Shown: positions 5,967-6,559 of the stretch, piece after piece
How the letters are laid out: every line of letters starts with the position of its first letter
Numbering within the stretch: the stretch's first letter is position 1
Assembly (NCBI GenBank): GCA_023259875.1
Contig: JALRFL010000007.1
Location: 1-6,559, forward strand
Direction of reading: 5' to 3'
Source: Alphaproteobacteria bacterium
GTDB taxonomy: Bacteria > Pseudomonadota > Alphaproteobacteria > Puniceispirillales > UBA1172
Length of the DNA stretch: 6,559 nt
Translations under genes and position numbers: made by a program
The notes under the pieces: model-generated
Told to the model about the DNA's origin: nothing
Databases searched by the model: none
The model's input: the letters and a program-made list of their open reading frames with translations, nothing else

Positions 5967-6332
5967 ATGATAAAAACACATCTCATATCAGGTGCTGTAT
6001 TGCTGGCAGGAATAGCGGCAACCGGTTCAGCCATGGCGACCACTTGCCGTGACCAAGGGCCATCGCCACAAGCGATTTGTGAACAAGGCTTCGGGCTTCA
6101 ATCAGGGACGTTGGAACACGCAGAATGTCTGGCAGAACAAGAGCAAAAACAAAAAATTAAGGATCAGTTTGACGCCAAAATGGCAACTATTCGCTCCTCG
6201 CTTCAGATTTTGGCAAAAGAAAAAACCAAGGCTTCTACCCAAGAAGACACGCTGACCCTCAATAGCGTATTGCGCCAAGAAAGAGAGCTGATTGATCAGC
6301 TGATTGAGTTGAAAAAACAATCTGGCTGTTAG
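5967..6332 (+). CDS. small exported helix-rich protein with four cysteines, unknown function
   Basis: I do not recognise this 121-residue protein. It begins with a clear Sec signal peptide: a basic residue near the start, a hydrophobic core (about 7-20), then SAMA with likely cleavage after Ala25 or nearby, leaving a mature protein of about 96 residues starting near TTCRDQ. No lipobox is apparent. The mature part has Cys27, Cys38, Cys54 and a C-terminal Cys121, enough for two disulfides. From about 50 to 118 it is rich in Glu, Gln, Lys and Leu, suggesting long amphipathic helices or a coiled coil. It broadly resembles short periplasmic helical proteins of the DUF1090 kind, but I cannot place it there. 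The start is supported by GAGG (5957-5960), 6 nt upstream. It is transcribed away from the rhodanese operon, and 139 bp separate it from the next gene on the same strand. No clear terminator follows. Confidence 0.8.
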   Translation: MIKTHLISGAVLLAGIAATGSAMATTCRDQGPSPQAICEQGFGLQSGTLEHAECLAEQEQKQKIKDQFDAKMATIRSSLQILAKEKTKASTQEDTLTLNSVLRQERELIDQLIELKKQSGC

Positions 6333-6425
6333 GGGCATCAGCGCGGCTTTTCAGCCTTATCTTCGCCTGAAAATGCAAAAACACTTGCCGAGACGGAAAT
6401 TTCAGTCAAAATTTGATAAAGTCGT

Positions 6426-6453
6426 CTGAACCAATCAGGCCATAAGGTATCAT
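6426..6453 (+). promoter_or_regulatory. weak candidate promoter for the downstream dioxygenase-like gene
   Basis: TATCAT (6448-6453) matches 5 of 6 positions of a -10 element. CTGAAC (6426-6431), 16 nt upstream, is a poor -35. Transcription would start around 6460, right at the purine-rich ribosome site of the gene that begins at 6472. It is also possible that this gene is co-transcribed with the small exported protein gene. Confidence 0.25.
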
Positions 6454-6471
6454 TGTAAAAGGGAGATGATC

Positions 6472-6559
6472 ATGACTGAGGCGCGGTTGTCTGATGCTGA
6501 GCTAGCGCAATTTCAAGATAAAGGCTGGATTGTTCCAACATGGGAATTGCCCCAAGAGC
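6472..6559 (+). CDS. N-terminus of a probable phytanoyl-CoA dioxygenase (PhyH) family protein, cut by window end
   Basis: Only the first 29 codons are present. The residues LSDAELAQFQDKGWIVP (6-22) match the typical opening of PhyH-family non-heme Fe(II)/2-oxoglutarate oxygenases, in which 'Leu-Thr/Ser-x-x-Glu-Leu-x-x-Phe-x-x-x-Gly-aromatic-Val/Ile-Val' precedes the first helix. The iron ligands (H-x-D and a distal His) lie beyond the window, so the assignment rests on this short stretch. An in-frame ATG at 6466 also exists, but GGGAG (6461-6465) directly abuts it and is 6 nt from 6472, so 6472 is the better start. Bacterial members hydroxylate diverse small molecules; no substrate can be inferred here. 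Confidence 0.5.
   Translation, partial: MTEARLSDAELAQFQDKGWIVPTWELPQE

Noticed and set aside
6348..6373. TTTTCAG / CTGAAAA inverted repeat after the small exported protein gene, considered as a terminator
   Set aside because: The stem is only 7 bp, AT-rich, with a 12 nt loop, and no T-run follows on the plus strand or the minus strand. It may act weakly but cannot be called an intrinsic terminator.

Overview
The window is ordinary-density bacterial chromosome of roughly 50% GC with short intergenic gaps. The gene content is a class V PLP enzyme, a non-pyrrolysine MttB-family methyltransferase, a GrdB-like reductase, a rhodanese, an ElyC/YdcF-like protein and a probable phytanoyl-CoA dioxygenase. 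This mix suggests a free-living, probably marine alphaproteobacterium; a SAR116-like (Puniceispirillum-type) lineage is my best guess. That placement rests on family content and is inference only. I see no mobile elements, tRNA or rRNA genes, CRISPR arrays or phage genes.

Layout from left to right. A class V aminotransferase/cysteine desulfurase-like gene runs leftward off the window (1-996, minus). It is divergent from a complete trimethylamine methyltransferase (MttB)-family gene (1227-2747, plus). The 230 bp gap between them holds a long nested inverted repeat and a compact GC-rich hairpin just upstream of the aminotransferase ribosome binding site. The MttB-like gene ends tail-to-tail on a shared TTAA with an ElyC/YdcF-like DUF218 membrane protein gene (2744-3487, minus). 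That gene is divergent from a metallo-beta-lactamase-fold hydrolase (3590-4447, plus).

After a 24 bp convergent gap comes a two-gene minus-strand operon. The upstream gene is a single-domain rhodanese (5391-5795). The downstream gene, only 4 nt away, is a glycine/sarcosine/betaine reductase selenoprotein B (GrdB)-like protein with a Cys-Pro-Val-Cys motif and no selenocysteine (4472-5386). Divergent from this operon is a small exported, helix-rich protein with four cysteines (5967-6332, plus). It is followed by the first 29 codons of a probable phytanoyl-CoA dioxygenase-family gene (6472 to the window end, plus).

The strongest functional link in the sequence is the rhodanese/GrdB-like pair. 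It has one strong Shine-Dalgarno site at the front, probable translational coupling, and cysteine thiol chemistry in both proteins. The MttB-like and GrdB-like genes both belong to families that act on methylated amines and glycine derivatives in anaerobes, so a role in osmolyte breakdown is an attractive guess. They are on opposite strands in separate transcription units, and no corrinoid protein or other Grd subunit is present here.
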